From the NCBI GenBank assembly GCA_951213105.1, contig OX578152.1, positions 73,857,680 to 73,921,679 of the forward strand: a DNA stretch of 64,000 bases, read 5' to 3'. Positions 35,501-47,119 of this stretch are shown here, piece after piece. The notes beneath the pieces are model-generated. The model saw nothing but the letters and a program-made list of their open reading frames with translations, had not been told where the DNA came from and did not search any database. A program made the translations under genes and the position numbers. The first letter of the stretch is position 1. Each line of letters begins with the position of its first letter. This DNA comes from Amaurobius ferox (taxonomy: Eukaryota > Arthropoda > Arachnida > Araneae > Amaurobiidae).

Positions 35501-38500
35501 TTTAACGTGATCGTACTCCGCATGAACACGGCGGCAGTTTTGGCAGTGGCTGGAATCGAACCCGGGCCTACCGAGTGCAACTCCAGCGCGCTAACCAATG
35601 GGCTACCGCGCCCTGACGGGGGCCTGGCTCTCTGTGTAAAAGCAGTAAATATTTCATTCATACATTTTTATTTCATTCATCACAGTACTACAATAATTTA
35701 TTCTACTTAAAAAACTTAAAACCATGGAGGTAAAAGTAATTTAACTCTATGAATAAAACTTCATCGAAAAAGTCTGCCATTAAATCGTCTACTTCTCTAT
35801 GTAAAATCAATTAATGTTTCATTCATATCATCTATATTGCAGACTCGGAAAAAAATAATTTTGCGTTAAAGAAATTCAGCAATTCTTATACAACTCATCT
35901 TACAACTTAAGCCTAATCTGTTTACATTCTCCATATCTGAAAATTAGGTTTCGTTGTAGAAATAATCAAAGTTTGATGATCATTTAAACTCAAATATATT
36001 GCAATTGTGTATTAGAATACAGATGCACAGAAATTAAGCAAAAATAAAGCGGTTTTAGGACAGATACAACACTAAATATAAATTAAAAAGAACTTTAAAA
36101 ATCATAATATTGACACAAGATGGATGGCATTGATAATTTAAACTCAAATATATTGTAATTGAACTGTTTCAGAATACAGATGCACAGAAATTAAGCAAAA
36201 ATAAAACAGTTTTAGGACGGATACAACACTAAATATAAATTAAAAAGAATTTTAAAAATCACGATTTTGACACAAGATGGATGCCATAATTTATTTTAAA
36301 GTGGATCATGTGATCTCTTCATATAAAAGGTGTAATTATTATTTTAATTTTTATTTAAAAATCTACTGAATACATTTTGCTGAAAATTTTTTTATATATT
36401 TTATGGGATCATTTGAATATTTCCTAAGACTTTCGAAGCAATTTGGGACTTATAAATTCGCTTAAAAAAATGTTTGAAAAATTAGTACCCATAGGGTTCA
36501 ATGTATTTCGTTTTTTCACCCCGGGTTCAATCCAAAACTAATTGGGTGATATTATTCATTTATATTCCCATAGGTCCCACAGAAAGTCTGAACAACATAC
36601 TAAAATTTCATTTTGATAACGTCATTTTTACGGAAGTTATGCTGACAGACAGACAGAATGAACAATGGCAAACATTTAACTTCAACTATGTTGTAAAGTG
36701 TTAAAAAATCTGATGTGGGCAACACATGACTTTCCTTATATAATGTAATGAATTTACTACTTTTACAGTAAAAAAATAGGTTTTTCTTATAGTAGATACT
36801 AATATTCTTTCCAAGATATTGAATTTTCGACAATTAGTCGTCATTTTCATTGATTTAGCATCATTTTTATCCATTTGGCCAGATTTTCATTAATTTGGCA
36901 ACATTTCAAAAAAGTCGCCAAGTTGGCGACATTCCGCCAAATTCGTCGCCAAAATCTCGCCAAGCGTTATGCACTAAGAAAAAAGTTATTCCTACAGCAG
37001 ATTCCTACAAGACTATTGGCGTTCAAATACAAAAGTATTATTCAAAGTATATTTTTTCATGAATGGAATGAGCTAGATCCACGAGAATGATGTGACTCAA
37101 TTTATCGCATGGCATTACATATGAAAAGTGAACATGTTTCTCAATAGGAATTTTTTTTTTTTTATGTGACTTTTTCATAATTTTTTTGAAAAACGTACAA
37201 TATTTCGAGAACGGTTCATGTTAGCGTTTTAAAATTTATGCCAATCGTTTTCTAATGAAAAATTACATAAGAAATGTCTATTTGCGTAACTTTATTAGCG
37301 GTTTTGATTTTTTGACGATTTTTTCAAAATTTCATTCGAAAATTTAGGGGGGGGGGGGTTCTGAACATTCGATTACGTATAAAAACAATAGGCTTCCAGT
37401 GTTTACGGATTGTGATTTTTGTACCAAATTTGGTTCGAATCGGTCCATTCGTTCGTCAGTTATCGTCTCCACAGACTCACTGACACACACACACACACCA
37501 CTTCAAAAATGTTTGATTCGTGATCAGGGATGCTTGAAACGTGCTCTCCCGTCGAAAACTCGAATTCGAATTTTCGACCCCGTCACAATACTTTCCTTAT
37601 ACATTATGTATATAAGGAAAGTAAAAACCTTCTTTGCTTCTATATATATATAGAAGAGAAAAATATTTAAAATTATTTTTAATTTTTATGGGCCATTTTG
37701 GGTATGATTCTGGGGGTAGGAGTCAGAATCCAGGGCGGGGATAAACTCAAATTTAATGCAATATTGTATTGTTATCGCAAATATATATGCATGTAAAATT
37801 ACAAAAAAATTGGCTTAGTAGAAGTGGGTCAAAAATTGATTTTTGAAAGATTTAACCCACACAAACAAACAAACGGAGAAACCAACCTAAATAAAACAGC
37901 TTAAGAATAAAAATCAGGGACTTTCAAAGGCTTATTGTTAAATTCAAGCACTTTCAAAGGCACTTGAAAACTAAAATGATATTCAAGCACTTTCCAAGAA
38001 ATTTTAAGGAACTAAGAGAACCCTGTAATCTGTATTAATAAGAAAGAAATGGAGCAAGCCAGGAGACAATTGTCCAGATCTCAACGCAAAGGTTGCTAGT
38101 CCATCCAGGGATAGTTGTTTATTTTTTCCAGACAACTATCTCCTGGGTTTCTCCATATCTTTCTTGCTCTTATGCATTATTTTCTTAAATATTTTTAATG
38201 GAAAATTCACAACTGTTAAATATTTTCAGAACATAAATTATAAAGATAATAAAATCAATTTAAAATATAACATATCGCAAGACATAACATACAAGGGTTA
38301 CAATAAACCAGAAGTGGTTCAACAGTAGCATATCATATTTGAAACATTCTTTGAATGAAGGCTTCAACTCAAGTTTTTGTTCTTCAAACTGCATATGTGC
38401 ATTAAAATTATAATATTACTTTTCTTATATACATAATGTATAAGGAAAGTATTGTGACCTGGGTCGAAAATTCGAATTCGAATTTTCGACAGGTGAGCAC

Positions 38501-41500
38501 ATTTCAAGTATCCCTGGTCACGAATCAAACATTTTTGAAGTGATTTCTGTGTGTGGGTGTGTGAAAGTGTATGTGTGTGTGTGTGTAAGAGAGTCTTTGG
38601 AGACGATATCTCATGAACGAATGAAGCAATTCGAATGAAATTTGGTACAAAAATTACAATCTGTGAATACTGGAAGCCTATTGTTAAACGCAATCGAATG
38701 TTCAGAACCCCCTAAATTTTCGAATGAAATTTTGAAAAAATCATCAAAAAATCAAAACCTTTAATAAAGTTACACAAATAGACATTTCTTATATAATTTT
38801 TCCTTAGAAAACGATTGACAAACTTTAGAACGCTAGCATGAACAGTTCTCGAGATATTGCACATTTTTAAAATAAATTTATCAAAAAATCCCATAAATAA
38901 AAAAAAATATTAACTGTTGAGAAACCTGTTAACTTTTCATATGTAATATAATGCAATAAATTGGGTGACATAATTCTCGTGGATCTAGCTCGTTCCATTC
39001 ATGAGAAAAGATACTTTGAGTAATACGTTTGTATTGCCATTTATTTGCTATAAAAATAACTTATTTCTTCGTCCATAACGTTTGGCGAGATTTTGACAAC
39101 AAATTTGGCGGAATGTCGCCAACTTGGCGACTTTTTAAATGTTGCCAAATTAACAAAAATCTCGCCAAATGTATAAAAATAATACTTAATCATTGAAAAT
39201 GACGACTAATTGACGAAAATTCAATATCTTGGAAAGAATATAAGTATTTACTATAAGAATAACTTTCTTTTTACTGTAAAAGTAGTAAATTCATTGCATT
39301 ATTTAAGGAAAGTGATATGTTGTCACATCAGATTTTTTCATACATCTATCTCATAAAATTTCAATATCTTATTAGATCAAAACTCAGTATACCAAGTTTG
39401 GTTTTGAAACAGATGCAAAAAGGATTCTTTATTATGCATCATGTGCATGCTACTTAAATGACCATACGAATCTAGCAGGATAATACCAAATAAGAGTAAA
39501 ATTATTTATAGTATAACTGGTTTGAAAGAACATTCTACATCTCACCTTTACATCAGCAAGTTATTATCATTAATGCACACACAACAATATTTTCAATATT
39601 AAAAATAAATGTACATAAAATAATTAAGCATAAATTGAAGAAATGATGAAAATACAGTAAAAATATGGACTCTTTTAGTTAAGCCAATTTATAGATAACC
39701 GGGATTCACGTTGTCTGAAAAATATCTGTAAAATTAGCTATAATTTAGTAAGTACATCCGGCATATGCATCTATATTCTACTATAGCTCTATAGATCTCT
39801 ACTATAGCATATCAATCCTAATTTGCAATGGCAAAAGCATTAGGGAAACATCATAAAGGACATGAATAGTGATGCTAGGACTGTTCTTAAAAGAGATAGG
39901 CTTTCCTATAATGTGACAATAGAATTAGGGATGCAGAATCTACAGGAAATAGCTCTTGGTGATACGTACATCCCTGTCATCCTCATACTCAGAAAAGTAG
40001 ACTTTTCACATTTGTTTGATACTATAATTACTGTAATGCAGTAGGAGGTAAAGAAATCCTGCAGGGTTATACGTTGGATGGTTGTTAATGGAGGGTAGAG
40101 ATGGAGAAGTATGGTCTTTCTGATGGTCCTCATGGGGAATGAAAAGGTTGTCTTTCGCTCTCACCGATGGTGTCTTTCAGGATCAAGATTGTGGTCGGGA
40201 CACCACACCACTGATCATGTATGTGGCTGATCTGGTAAAAAGTACTGTGGGGATCATAGGGCAGATATTCCGAAGTTATGGATGACCTGGATAGGGATAA
40301 AAATGGAGAATTTTTAGTGCACAATGTTGAGATTTTATGATTTTTGTTTGAATATTGGAACACTTTGTAGCCTTTTAAATTGCCCTACTGTTTAATGTTT
40401 TGTTATGACAATACTTATCTGCAACACTGTTTAGAGCAAGCTGATGCTGCATCCTGTTTCTATGTATTGACCTGGGTATAGGTATAGAAATCAGGATCAT
40501 TTTTAGCATAAGCAAAGTAGACAAATGCAATAGGCCCATAAAGCTCTGGGAATGTACCTTTTTTTTTACTATAAAAGTTTTAAAGGGCCCAATACTTTAC
40601 TTTTTTGCCTAGGAGCCCTGGCAAGAGTTAAGGCAACTCTAATAGAAATAAGTTTGAGCATTTCAATGATTTTCTGAGTTTTGAAAATGTTTAGACAGTT
40701 ATGCCTTTCAGTTTTGAAGGACTAAAAATAACTTTATCTTTCATTACAATTCTATGTTGGCTTGTGTCTAAGGTAGGAGGAGAGTGTGGAAATCGATATT
40801 GTCACTAACTGCCTTTTTATTCAAGGTATTAGTTCCTGTGCCATTTCATTCTGGCAACAGCATTATACAATTCAATTCCATGACGATGTCAACACATTAG
40901 GCTGGCTGCCAGCATATAAGTCCCAGCTAAAAGTGATATTTTTGTTATAGTCTTGCATAGATATGTTTGCAACATGTCTAGGAGTTGTTATGGGGTCTTG
41001 CCTTATTACCACTGCTCAGAGAGATCTGTGAATATTCTATATGGAATCCACCTGCTGGGCTATAGTTCTTTGCAACACACGAATACATATATAGATCATT
41101 GCAACATACGAAAATGACCACTTACTAGATATATATGGCACACTTTGGCCTATAAATATGCACTGTTAGTATTTTTTCACTTTACCACAGAAACAGACAT
41201 AAGAACAATTCTAAATAAAAACACAACTTTTGACAACTATATCACTGCTACCAGATTTAAAAATACATTGTGAACAGCTAGTACCCGTTCTCATATGGGT
41301 CAGGTTCATAAAATTTATTATATAGGGTGTCCGGATGAAAGGTATCGAAAATAATCAAATTATATCTCGAAAAATATTTATTATGGATATTTCTGGTCAC
41401 ATCAGCCATTAATTTAATGTTCTATGAACATATTAAGTATTTATAGCGTTCTGATCGAACGTGTGGGATTTACCACGCAGCATCTGCTACTGAGTTCTTC

Positions 41501-42208
41501 TATGGTCACTAGCTGGCACGTGGGTGTCAGTGAGTTCCAGTTGGCATATACATGAGAAGGACACATGAAAAAACTTTGAAAGATTTCCACTGCAAAAATA
41601 CAAACCATAAATTTATATAATAAATTCTCTTTAAGATATATTTTCATATAGACACCCTGTATATACACCATATTTGAATAAAAACCCAATGCAGATATAG
41701 AACTTAATAAGATATTCACTGCATAAGAAACATAGATAATTCCAAATACTTTAACTAGATTAAAAACCTGGCACAAGCAGGGCTTCTGACATAACATTTT
41801 CTACACTCAAAACCTACTCACACAGAATGTTTGCACATGATACACTTGCACTCACTGAAAAATTTAAAATTATTAAAGTCTCAATGATTATATGGGACAA
41901 TAATAGTGTGATTCTTACTGATCAACCTTAGCAGGAATAGATCCTATGGGCTCTTGATCATTATCGAATCTGAACAGGATCAACTATGTACAGATACAAC
42001 TGAACAGAATCAACTCATATATATATATGAACAGGATCACACTGGTTTTATGCCATAATTTTGGTTCTGTAATGAAAATAAATATTTAGTGAAAGAACTA
42101 AAGAAGATTTACCATTATAAATAATTCTTGGCTTTGTAAGACACATAACTAAATGGCACTCCACATCATCAGGTGGTACAAATTTTGAACAAACTGGGCA
42201 CTTGATTC
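29490..42208 (-). CDS. ZNRF2: ZNRF1/2-family E3 ubiquitin-protein ligase, exons 2-4 (5' partial)
   Basis: The coding sequence is complement(join(29490..29547, 33580..33685, 42113..42208)), 260 bp giving about 86 residues plus a TAA stop. ZNRF proteins are N-myristoylated, membrane-associated E3 ligases with a zinc finger followed by a C-terminal RING. Visible here: a CPVC...H...C zinc finger, the stretch CLTKPRIIYNEDVL, a RING beginning CVICLEEL with LPCLCIYH in the middle, and the ending NRSCPEHPLD. This order, spacing and C-terminus match vertebrate ZNRF1/ZNRF2; HLVMCLTKPR and NEDVL are nearer ZNRF2. All junctions use GT donors and AG acceptors and keep frame. The family's first coding exon (myristoylation start MG..., Ser/Gly-rich region) was not found, so intron 1 probably exceeds 21 kb and leaves the window. 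The symbol denotes the family; arthropods may have a single ZNRF1/2 orthologue. Confidence 0.92.
31640..31890 (+). mobile_element. Old tRNA-type SINE of the same tail superfamily
   Basis: B-box-like GAGTTCGATCC at 31686-31696 with an A-box-like TTTGGTTATGGCAAG upstream. The tail has TGGTCCCTGTGATTGCC, AATCTAAACTGGGTGGC and ATCCAAACAGTTACCTTAC. It lies in ZNRF intron 3. Overlapping frames are shadows. Confidence 0.65.
32763..33281 (-). other. Unassigned 172-codon open frame in ZNRF intron 3
   Basis: An uninterrupted frame of 172 codons, long for this AT-rich DNA and overlapping a locally GC-richer stretch (about 32940-33260). No motif, signal peptide or family is recognised, and a second minus-strand frame overlaps part of it. 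It lies inside the ZNRF intron just beyond exon 3 on the same strand. It may be chance, or a decayed transposon or host fragment. Confidence 0.2.
33580..33685 (-). CDS. ZNRF2: ZNRF exon 3: first half of RING finger
   Basis: One hundred and six bases reading EDVLIEDKGECVICLEEL and on to LPCLCIYHK. It carries the first two RING Cys pairs and the central His. Acceptor TTTTGCAG lies at 33686 and above; donor GTAAGT is the reverse complement of 33574-33579. The frame is continuous with exons 2 and 4. Confidence 0.94.
35246..35311 (-). mobile_element. Tail-only SINE insertion, 66 bp
   Basis: It contains only the 3' stem-loop part of the SINE family, ending in CTGGGTCTTTAAC on the minus strand. It is flanked by the same GCCTGGCTCTCTGT at 35232-35245 and 35312-35325. 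It therefore shares one target copy with the adjacent longer SINE. Confidence 0.7.
35326..35621 (-). mobile_element. tRNA-derived SINE with target duplication
   Basis: On the minus strand it shows a tRNA-like head with an A box (TAGCCCATTGGTTAGCGCG) and B box (GGTTCGATTCC), a body, a tail domain (GGTCCCTGTGGATGCC... to GGACGGTCTGGG) and a short CAA repeat. The 14-bp duplication GCCTGGCTCTCTGT lies at 35312-35325 and 35622-35635. Overlapping open frames of up to 129 codons are shadows of this repeat, not genes. Confidence 0.85.
36022..36295. repeat. Tandem duplication, period about 155 bp
   Basis: Two copies of a segment with AGATGCACAGAAATTAAGC and ACAACACTAAATATAAATT (about 36022-36137 and 36177-36292). 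A single copy occurs at about 55630-55720, so this is a duplication within a dispersed repeat. Confidence 0.7.
36709..37623 (+). mobile_element. Helitron-like element H5, near full length
   Basis: A 915-bp copy. TCTGATGTGGGC begins at 36709 after six A. The GGCGA-rich core lies about 36895-36970 and a CA microsatellite about 37482-37498. A hairpin with GTCGAAAA arms lies about 37552-37578, and a second palindrome built on CTTTCCTTATA runs to 37623. It lies in intron 2 of the ZNRF gene. Confidence 0.68.
38041..38164. repeat. Imperfect long hairpin
   Basis: Arms at 38041-38074 and 38131-38164 (AGAAAGAAATGGAGCAAGCC and the inverted AGAAAGATATGGAGAAACCC, then AGGAGA.A.TTGTC). A related single arm is near 33755. 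It lies between two facing Helitron-like copies in ZNRF intron 2. Confidence 0.6.
38416..39332 (-). mobile_element. Helitron-like element H6, near full length
   Basis: A 917-bp copy in inverted orientation to H5; the two hairpin ends face each other across about 800 bp. The TC end is at 39332 (TCTGATGTG..., slightly altered). A GT-rich microsatellite lies about 38548-38586. It is also in ZNRF intron 2. Confidence 0.68.
41333..41659. mobile_element. Mariner/Tc1-type MITE M3
   Basis: A 327-bp element. Left end TAGGGTGTCCGGATGAAA, inverted right end CAGGGTGTCTATATGAAA, TA on both sides. It lies in ZNRF intron 2 close to exon 2 and has no coding capacity. Confidence 0.55.
42113..42208 (-). CDS. 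ZNRF2: ZNRF exon 2: zinc finger
   Basis: Ninety-six bases encoding the N-terminal zinc finger: C-x2-C followed by H-x4-C, then CLTKPRIIYN. The acceptor is a T-rich tract ending in CAG (reverse complement of 42209-42211). The donor is GTAAAT immediately after 42113. The exon starts in phase after one base of the preceding exon, giving a Gly codon across the junction, as expected for the family's exon 1/2 boundary. Confidence 0.92.
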
Positions 42209-43118
42209 CTGTAAAAGATTAAAAAAAAAATGTAAAGCACTTTTATATTGATTATAACTACACATTATTGCACTATAACTACACATAAAAAAATTCTTAA
42301 AACACCCTAAATTTTCAAACTTTATACAAGGTTTTCTGGGAAAACTTTGAAATTATTTGATGTGCATTATCCATAAGATCGACGAATTTGCATTATTGCA
42401 AAAATTGGACAAAAATGTGTCTAAATTTTGTTTATTGCTACTCCTCATGTTAAGTTTATATACTCCATTTTATTTACTTCTTCACATTTGCTTCAGTAGT
42501 TCATATTTCCATCATTTTCTACTTTATATTGTCTAAATATTCCTTTCATCCCCTAGAAGGTGCAACTACACTAGCTTCTGTCATTTAGACATTTTCTGTT
42601 TGGTTGGCATAGTCTGACCCTCATTTCATGCCTGTTTGCACTGAAGAAGGAAATCCAAAGATTTACGATTTGGATGTATGCTTTTGTAATTTTATTTGTA
42701 CTACATTTTACATTGCTCATTTATTCGTGCTCATTCTCGATTATATGCAAAATCACATTTTATAATGAATATTGAAGTAGTTTACACAAAGAGGAACTTG
42801 TGACTGTTTTCATTTTATTTCATTATGATGTAGCAAACTTGATGTTTGATTGCAACACATTGTTGCATTTTACTGGTTGTAAAAATTGAAAGTATATTAA
42901 ATAACAAACACTTGTTTTTCACTTAGTAATATACTAATGGGCACTCATGAAAAATCTTGGGAAAAACTTTTATGTGTTGTATTCCAAAGAGTTTAAATAT
43001 CCTGAAATCATACCTCAAGAAACATTCAAGACGGATTAGAGTATTACAGTACCTGATTACTAATGGGATCTCAATGGTTTCTGATACCATTGAGGGAGAA
43101 ACCACCACATGAAGTGTG

Positions 43119-43155
43119 AAAGCCCCAGGCCGTCCGACTCGTCCAGAGGACTTAA
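43119..43155 (-). mobile_element. Tail-only SINE insertion, 37 bp
   Basis: A 37-bp insert with CAGGCCGTCCGACTCGTCC, matching the 3' end of the other tail copies. It is flanked by the perfect 14-bp duplication CCACATGAAGTGTG (43105-43118 and 43156-43169). Confidence 0.7.
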
Positions 43156-43203
43156 CCACATGAAGTGTGGAGTTTCTTTGTTAGTCCTCCACACTTCATG
43201 TGG
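43156..43203. repeat. Perfect 17-bp hairpin
   Basis: CCACATGAAGTGTGGAG at 43156-43172 and its exact inverse at 43187-43203, with a 14-base loop. GTTTCTTTGTTAGTCC is also present twice across this stretch. Confidence 0.7.
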
Positions 43204-44177
43204 TGTTTCTTTGTTAGTCCCAACTTGAGAGTGACTAATCCCACTGGTGTATGGAGATCTAACTCACATTTAAAATTACATTATTTGATAGTTAAAAGTT
43301 CAAATCAAAATATGATAAAATAAAGTGATTTATTTCAACTTTACATGTTCTGAATCAAATGGTGTAAAAAATAAGAGGAGGAAGGAGCTGATTTCCGAAC
43401 ATGAACTTAATTTAGAAGCAGTAATATAGATTAAATTATGTGGTAGCAACTAGACATAGCTAGCTAGCTAATAACTTTCAAATGTGCAAGTAAACTTCTG
43501 TGCATACTAGCAGCCATTGGTTAATGACTTTCTGCCACCAATCCTAGTAATGTCCAAGAGCAGTCAATAAATCTATAGAAGCTGGCCAAATAAGTGGAAA
43601 ATAGAATAAAAGTATTGTCAACATCTCTTTTTGTATGTTAATGTTTATAAAATATAACTTACATTTAAAATTATGAAATTATTTCTATATTAAATATTCC
43701 TTCAATTATTGCACTATAACTTTACAAATTATAACTGCTGCATTTATAGAACTTAATGCTTAAATTATTCGCTAGAAATTAGTAAAAAATGGAAAGTAAA
43801 AATATGGAATTCGCCAGTGGTTACTAAACTTTTAAACCATCATTTAAACTATAAGCAGTAAGCTATAAGTGAAAAATATGAAAAGTCCTTTAAAATTATT
43901 TTGTATTAAAAATTACTTTATTATAATCTTAAGTCATTCATTAATGTAAAATAAATTTGAAGATGATTATTAAAATTGAAAATATAAAGTGCAAAACAAC
44001 TTTTTAATGAAAAATAAATTTTGATAAGCACACACAATATTTCCTATTGTTTCTTCACATTTTGTTAACGAGGAGTGGTTTCCAGAAAAAGAAACACTCG
44101 TGCAAATAAAAGGTTGAATGTAATTGTAGAACGCTATATTAAACTAACCATTTCTGCCAGGGACACTCATAAGGAGT

Positions 44178-44282
44178 GATGGACACCACTCAAGTGGGAG
44201 GGGGGGGGGATTGCAGACACGAGAGGAGGACACCACTCAAGTGGGAGGGGGGGGGGGGGTGCAGACAGGAGAGGAGGACAGG
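44178..44282. repeat. Two-copy G-rich tandem repeat
   Basis: Two copies of a segment of about 52 bp with GGACACCACTCAAGTGGGAG, a run of 9-13 G, TGCAGACA and GAGAGGA. The G runs could form G-rich structures. Confidence 0.75.
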
Positions 44283-44296
44283 ATTCTCAATAATTT

Positions 44297-45215
44297 TTAC
44301 TTTCCTTATATACATAATGTATAAGAAAAGTATTGTGACGGGGTCGAAAATTCGAAATCGAGTTTTCGACGGGAGAGCACGTTTCAAGCATCCCTGATCA
44401 CGAATCAAACATTTTTGAAGTGATGTCTGTGTGTGTGTGTGTGTGTCAGTGAGTCTGTGGAGACGATAAATGACGAACGAATGGACCGATTCGAACCAAA
44501 TTTGGTACAAAAATCACAATCCGTAAACACTGGAAGCCTATTGTTTTTATCTATAATCGATTGTTCAGAACCCCCCTAAATTTTCGAATAAAATTTTGAA
44601 AAAATCGTCAAGAAATCAAAACCATTAATAAAGTTACGCAAATAGCCATTTCTTATGTAATTTTTCATTAGAAAACGATTGACATACATTTTAGAACGCT
44701 AACATGAACCGTTCTCGAAATATTGCACATTTTTCAAAAAAATTATTAAAAAGTCATATAAAATGAAAAAAAAATATTTCCTATTGAAAAACATGTTCAC
44801 TTTTCATGTGTAATACCATGCGATAAATTGGGTAACATCATTCTCGTGGATCTAGTTCGTTCCATTCATGAAAAAACATACTGTGAGTAATACTTTTGTA
44901 TTTGAAAGCCAATTGTCATTTATCTGCTGTAAGAACAACTTATTTCTTCGTCCATAACGCTTGGCGAGATTTTGGCGACGAATTTGGCGGAATGTCGCCA
45001 ACTTGGCGACTTTTTGAAATGTTGCCAAATTAACGAAAATCTCGCCAAATGGAGAAAAATGACGCTAAATCAATGAAAATGATGACTAATTGTCGAAAAT
45101 TCAATATCTTGAAAAGAATATTAGTATCTACTATAAAAAAAAACTTTTTTTTTTACTGTAAAAGTAGTAAATTCATTACATTATATAAGGAAAGTCATGT
45201 GTTGCCCACATCAGA
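44297..45215 (-). mobile_element. Helitron-like element H7, near full length
   Basis: A 919-bp copy with a good TC end (TCTGATGTGGGC in reverse at 45204-45215), the GGCGA-rich core (about 44958-45040), a GT repeat (about 44428-44446) and the terminal hairpin from 44297. Confidence 0.68.
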
Positions 45216-46510
45216 TTTTTTTAGGGAGAAAACATGAAAAATTGACAAAACGAATAAATTCATATATGAAAGGAGGCCAATGATAAATGGTTCTAGACAG
45301 CCCTATGTCCACCCATGGCTTGTGACAAAAGGGCTAGTGATCACTCAATGTGACACCTACACACTTAATACAAGTTCTGAACATCATAAACCGTTTCAAA
45401 TTTAAGCATAAAAATGATGCCCATTTTATAGGTCTGTTAACAAAGAAATTTTGGTATGCAAAGCAATATTTCCCGATCACTGTATGCTACCCTTATTTTC
45501 CACGGTTTCAAATATTTTAAGCTAAAAATCAATTAATTATAACATTATCTTTTATTTAAAGAATATAGCCAACAAACGATTTCGGTATTTGAAACGTAAT
45601 TCAATTATCATAGTTCACAATGTAATAAAACATATAATAAATTCATTGATAAAACAGAATAAAAAAAATTGTCTATTGTAACTATAAATTAAAATATCTC
45701 TAGAGAAGCTGATTGTACACCAAATAGAGTTAACTAAGAAAATGTATCACATTTCCTTCTGTGCATGATGGATAAAATATTGTGTGTCTAGCTTTTATTA
45801 AAATATAGCCGAGGGAATATCAGAACAAAAAAAATTCGCGATTTATAAAATTTTCTAACAAAATTTCATGATTTTAGTTTTTTTTTCTCATAGTTATAGA
45901 TCAAATCCCACGTATATATAAAGTTTCACATTTTCCCCTTCAGTTTGCGCTGTGTAATTAATTTATCCCTTAACAGCTTATCTCATTCAGTATGATATAG
46001 ATAAAATGAATTAATATCAGACATACTTTATCAACGGTTCAAAGTCCACAACCAGGGATTATATTTTCAGATTTGTAAATAATTTCTTTTCCTTTTTTTC
46101 TGCCGCAAAGATTTAATTATCCGACCTGAAAAGAACTTTCGTGAGCAAGACATAGTGCAATTAACGGGCTTTCTGATCCGAGACGGAATGAAAGTAAAGA
46201 ACATGGCTACAGAGCTTTATTACTCAGATACAGGATATAACTACATCCACACATGAAATAAGACATGCGTATTGATAATATCTAAATACTCCAGCAACCA
46301 ATTATGTGAATACTGTGGTATGTTTCTAATTCAATAGCGTTGTTCATTCAGTTAGCCGGAAGAAAAATAATCCTTTTACAAGTAGATTTCAAGTTAATAG
46401 TCTGTAAATTATACCAGCTACACCCGTTGAGATAAACTTGGCACATAGAAGTAAATAATTAATTCATCAAATGACTTTATATAAAACATCTGGGGTACGG
46501 AGTAAATAAA
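45216..46510. other. No gene seen
   Basis: AT-rich sequence without recognisable repeat ends or motifs. Confidence 0.55.
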
Positions 46511-46511
46511 T

Positions 46512-47110
46512 CATAGGCGGCGACTTCAAATATTATTGGGGGGGGGGGGGGGGGTCCGGAAATTTTAAATCGAATGACCCTTGCTTTTTTCAAAAGATTT
46601 AAGTCTGATTTAAATTTCATTCAGTCAAATTATCTAGCACAAAATGACGTCTGAAATGCTAAAATGAAGCAAATCGAGTACAGAAAAATATTTTTTATCT
46701 CGAGATAATTACTTGTCTCATTTATTTTGCTTTTGTAGGCACAACATAATTATAAAAAGATATACAGATATTGTGTGAATTTCCAACTCAATTATCTTTA
46801 TAAAAATAACAAAAAATGTAAAATTTACTTTTAGGTATTCTTACCAATAATAAAATGCCAACAAATTTATCTTCAAATCATTTCTGAGTTAAAATCTTGT
46901 ATACAATAAACAGTCTGAGGGGGAACTTTCTATACACGCCACTTTATATATAGTAAACAGGGAATGAATAACGAAAGATTTGAAGAATTAATAACGAAAA
47001 ATAAAATTTATGCGTACATTTGACGCACTAAATATGCACAAAAACATTAGGAGTTCGAGGAACCCACAAGAAAATTATTGGGAGTTCCACCCACGAAGTC
47101 GACGCCACTG
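46512..47110. mobile_element. Probable hAT-type element, G-rich ends
   Basis: The right end in reverse reads CAGTGGCGTCGACTTC; the left end reads CATAGGCGGCGACTTC, 12 of 16 identical. A G17 run follows the left end (about 46540). A further AGTGGCGTGTATAGA-like end inside (about 46917-46945) suggests nesting. No 8-bp target duplication could be matched. Confidence 0.4.
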
Positions 47111-47119
47111 GCGGTAAAT

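Noticed and set aside
35272..35710. Overlapping 129- and 109-codon frames
   Set aside because: They lie on the SINE at 35326-35621, in both strands. Their openness follows from the GC-rich repeat, not from a gene.
39862..40363. Short frames around 39.9-40.3 kb
   Set aside because: The region is somewhat GC-richer and could be an old element, but frames are short, on both strands, and match nothing I know.
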